From contig NW_014012027.1 of the NCBI RefSeq assembly GCF_000611645.1, positions 1 through 12,953 of the forward strand: a stretch of 12,953 bases of DNA. Direction: 5' to 3'. The DNA is from Monoraphidium neglectum. Lineage: Eukaryota > Chlorophyta > Chlorophyceae > Sphaeropleales > Selenastraceae. The position numbers and the translations under genes were made by a program. Under the pieces are notes generated by a model. That model saw nothing but the letters and a program-made list of their open reading frames with translations, did not search any database and was not told the DNA's origin. Shown one piece after another: positions 12,031-12,953 of this stretch; the first letter of the stretch is position 1, and every line of letters begins with the position of its first letter.

Positions 12031-12953
12031 TCACGCTGCCGGGTTGCCGCCGCCCCCGCTGCCGCCGCCGCCCCCGCCACCCCCGCGCGCGCCGCCGCCG
12101 CCGCCGCCGCCGCCCCCGCCGCCTACGTGCTGCCTCGGCCGCACGTTGGGCCCTACGGGAAAGGGCTCCTGCTCCCCCGCGTGCTGGCCGTCCGTCACGA
12201 AGAGCACCGGCCTGCACCGCTTGTCCTCGTGCATCAGGCTCGAGTTCTGAAAGTGCGAGATCAGCGCCGCGCGGCCCTGGATGCGCGCGTAGCTGATCTG
12301 GCAGACCTTCTCACTGTTGAACTTCTCCCAGCGGCGGTTGTCGAAGCGCTCGACGAGGGGCAGGATGGAGCGGGGCTGGATCATGTTGATGAAGGCGTAG
12401 CCGACGTTGCACTTGTTCTTGAAGTCTATGGGCAGGTAGAAAAAGTCAAAGGTGCCGCGCAGGGACTCCTCGATGGTCTGGGAGGAGGAGGGCGGGGAGG
12501 GGGCGGGGGTGAGGGCACTCGACAGCAATTAAGGTGTGCATACGTGTGTGTGTACGTGAGTGTGCGCGTGCGCGCGCATGTGTGTGTGTGTGTGTGTTTT
12601 TGTGTGTGGGGGGGGGACACACGCAAGGGTGCGAGCCCACAGACGGGTGCGCACGTGCCAGTGTGATGAGTGTTGGGTGAGGAGCTGCAACCCAGGCCGA
12701 GAGCATGGGTGTTCACCGCTGAAACAAGGGCGGCCATCTGTGCTGGCGCCGTCACAAAAACCCGAGGCGGCCCGCACCTGCAGCAGCATCTTCTGGGTGT
12801 ACTTGTTGGGGATGTTCTTGATCATCAGCGTCGTCCGCCTGTCCTCGCCGCTCAGGATCCGCTCAGAGTCCAGTGAAAACAGCTTCTCCTGCGCCCGCTT
12901 GCGCTCCGCCTCCGCAGACGGGTCTGCTGCGCGCCTGCTCAGCCGCCCGCCGC
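12031..12953 (-). CDS. Mei2-like RNA-binding protein, C-terminal RRM3 (partial, 5' part outside window)
   Basis: Two exons are visible: 12953-12778 (open at the window edge) and 12477-12031 (TGA stop), joined in phase 0 across a 300-nt GT-AG intron. Together they give about 206 residues. The first exon ends SLDSERILSGEDRRTTLMIK then NIPNKYTQKMLLQ. The second continues TIEESLRGTFDFFYLPIDFK, NKCNVGYAFINM, RWEKFNSEKVCQISYARIQG and HFQNSSLMHEDKRCRPVLF. This is the C-terminal RNA recognition motif specific to Mei2-like proteins (Pfam RRM_2), with RNP2 at LMIKNIP and RNP1-like VGYAFINM. In fission yeast Mei2 drives entry into meiosis through RNA binding; plant Mei2-like proteins act in meiosis and development. 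The algal role is inferred only. After EPFPVGPNVRPRQHV the protein ends in a tail of glycine runs broken by AR and S, then NPAA. Confidence 0.92.
12046..12123 (-). repeat. GGC-rich triplet tract encoding the glycine-rich tail of the Mei2-like protein
   Basis: The coding strand is almost entirely GGC, GGG and GGT codons, giving runs of about 11, 8 and 4 glycines separated by AR and S. The tract lies just before the stop codon and is more interrupted than the CAG tract of the kinase. The reading frame through it is the one that ends at the TGA at 12031-12033. Confidence 0.85.
12534..12597. repeat. Alternating purine-pyrimidine (TG/CG) microsatellite in the Mei2-like intron
   Basis: Bases 12534-12558 and 12560-12597 alternate strictly between purine and pyrimidine as GT, GC and AT steps, with one break at 12559. 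A poly-T stretch, more TG and a G9 run follow. Such sequence favours left-handed Z-DNA under negative supercoiling (established chemistry). It lies inside the intron 12478-12777. Confidence 0.85.

Overview
The window is nuclear DNA from a eukaryote, most likely a green alga (Chlorophyta, perhaps a trebouxiophyte or chlorophycean). The reasons are GC-rich coding sequence cut by many short GT-AG introns (about 120-430 nt), TGTAA-type polyadenylation signals, long GCC and CAG triplet runs inside coding exons, and proteins that read most like plant or algal members of their families. The lineage call is an inference. No tRNA, rRNA, transposon, CRISPR array or bacterial operon was seen.

Layout. 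(1) 224-1133, plus strand: the last three exons of a RAD51B-type recombinase paralog; the rest lies left of the window. (2) 1134-2057: the shared 3' side of two convergent genes. (3) 2058-4675, minus strand: a complete eight-exon gene for a 305-residue protein with an N-terminal coiled coil and a YbaK/aminoacyl-tRNA deacylase (INS) domain; its longest intron carries an 18-bp minisatellite. (4) 4676-5525: intergenic. (5) 5526-9680, minus strand: a complete nine-exon gene for an 828-residue NIMA-related (NEK) Ser/Thr kinase with all visible catalytic motifs and a long low-complexity tail that includes an uninterrupted 38-glutamine tract. (6) 9681-12030: about 2.3 kb with no recognisable gene. 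(7) 12031-12953, minus strand: the last two exons of a Mei2-like RNA-binding protein (C-terminal RRM3) ending in a glycine-rich tail; it runs off the right edge.

I rebuilt the exons by joining family motifs across GT-AG junctions. All junctions keep frame. The spliced lengths are whole codon counts: 918 nt for the YbaK gene and 2487 nt for the kinase. The four genes (recombination, tRNA editing, cell-cycle or cilium kinase, RNA binding) do not form an obvious pathway; they look like ordinary neighbours in a nuclear genome. I did not find a new multi-gene system. The points most worth a second look are the pure CAG tract in the kinase, its in-frame micro-exon carrying the helix-C glutamate, the coiled-coil-linked editing domain, and the unexplained 2.3 kb region.
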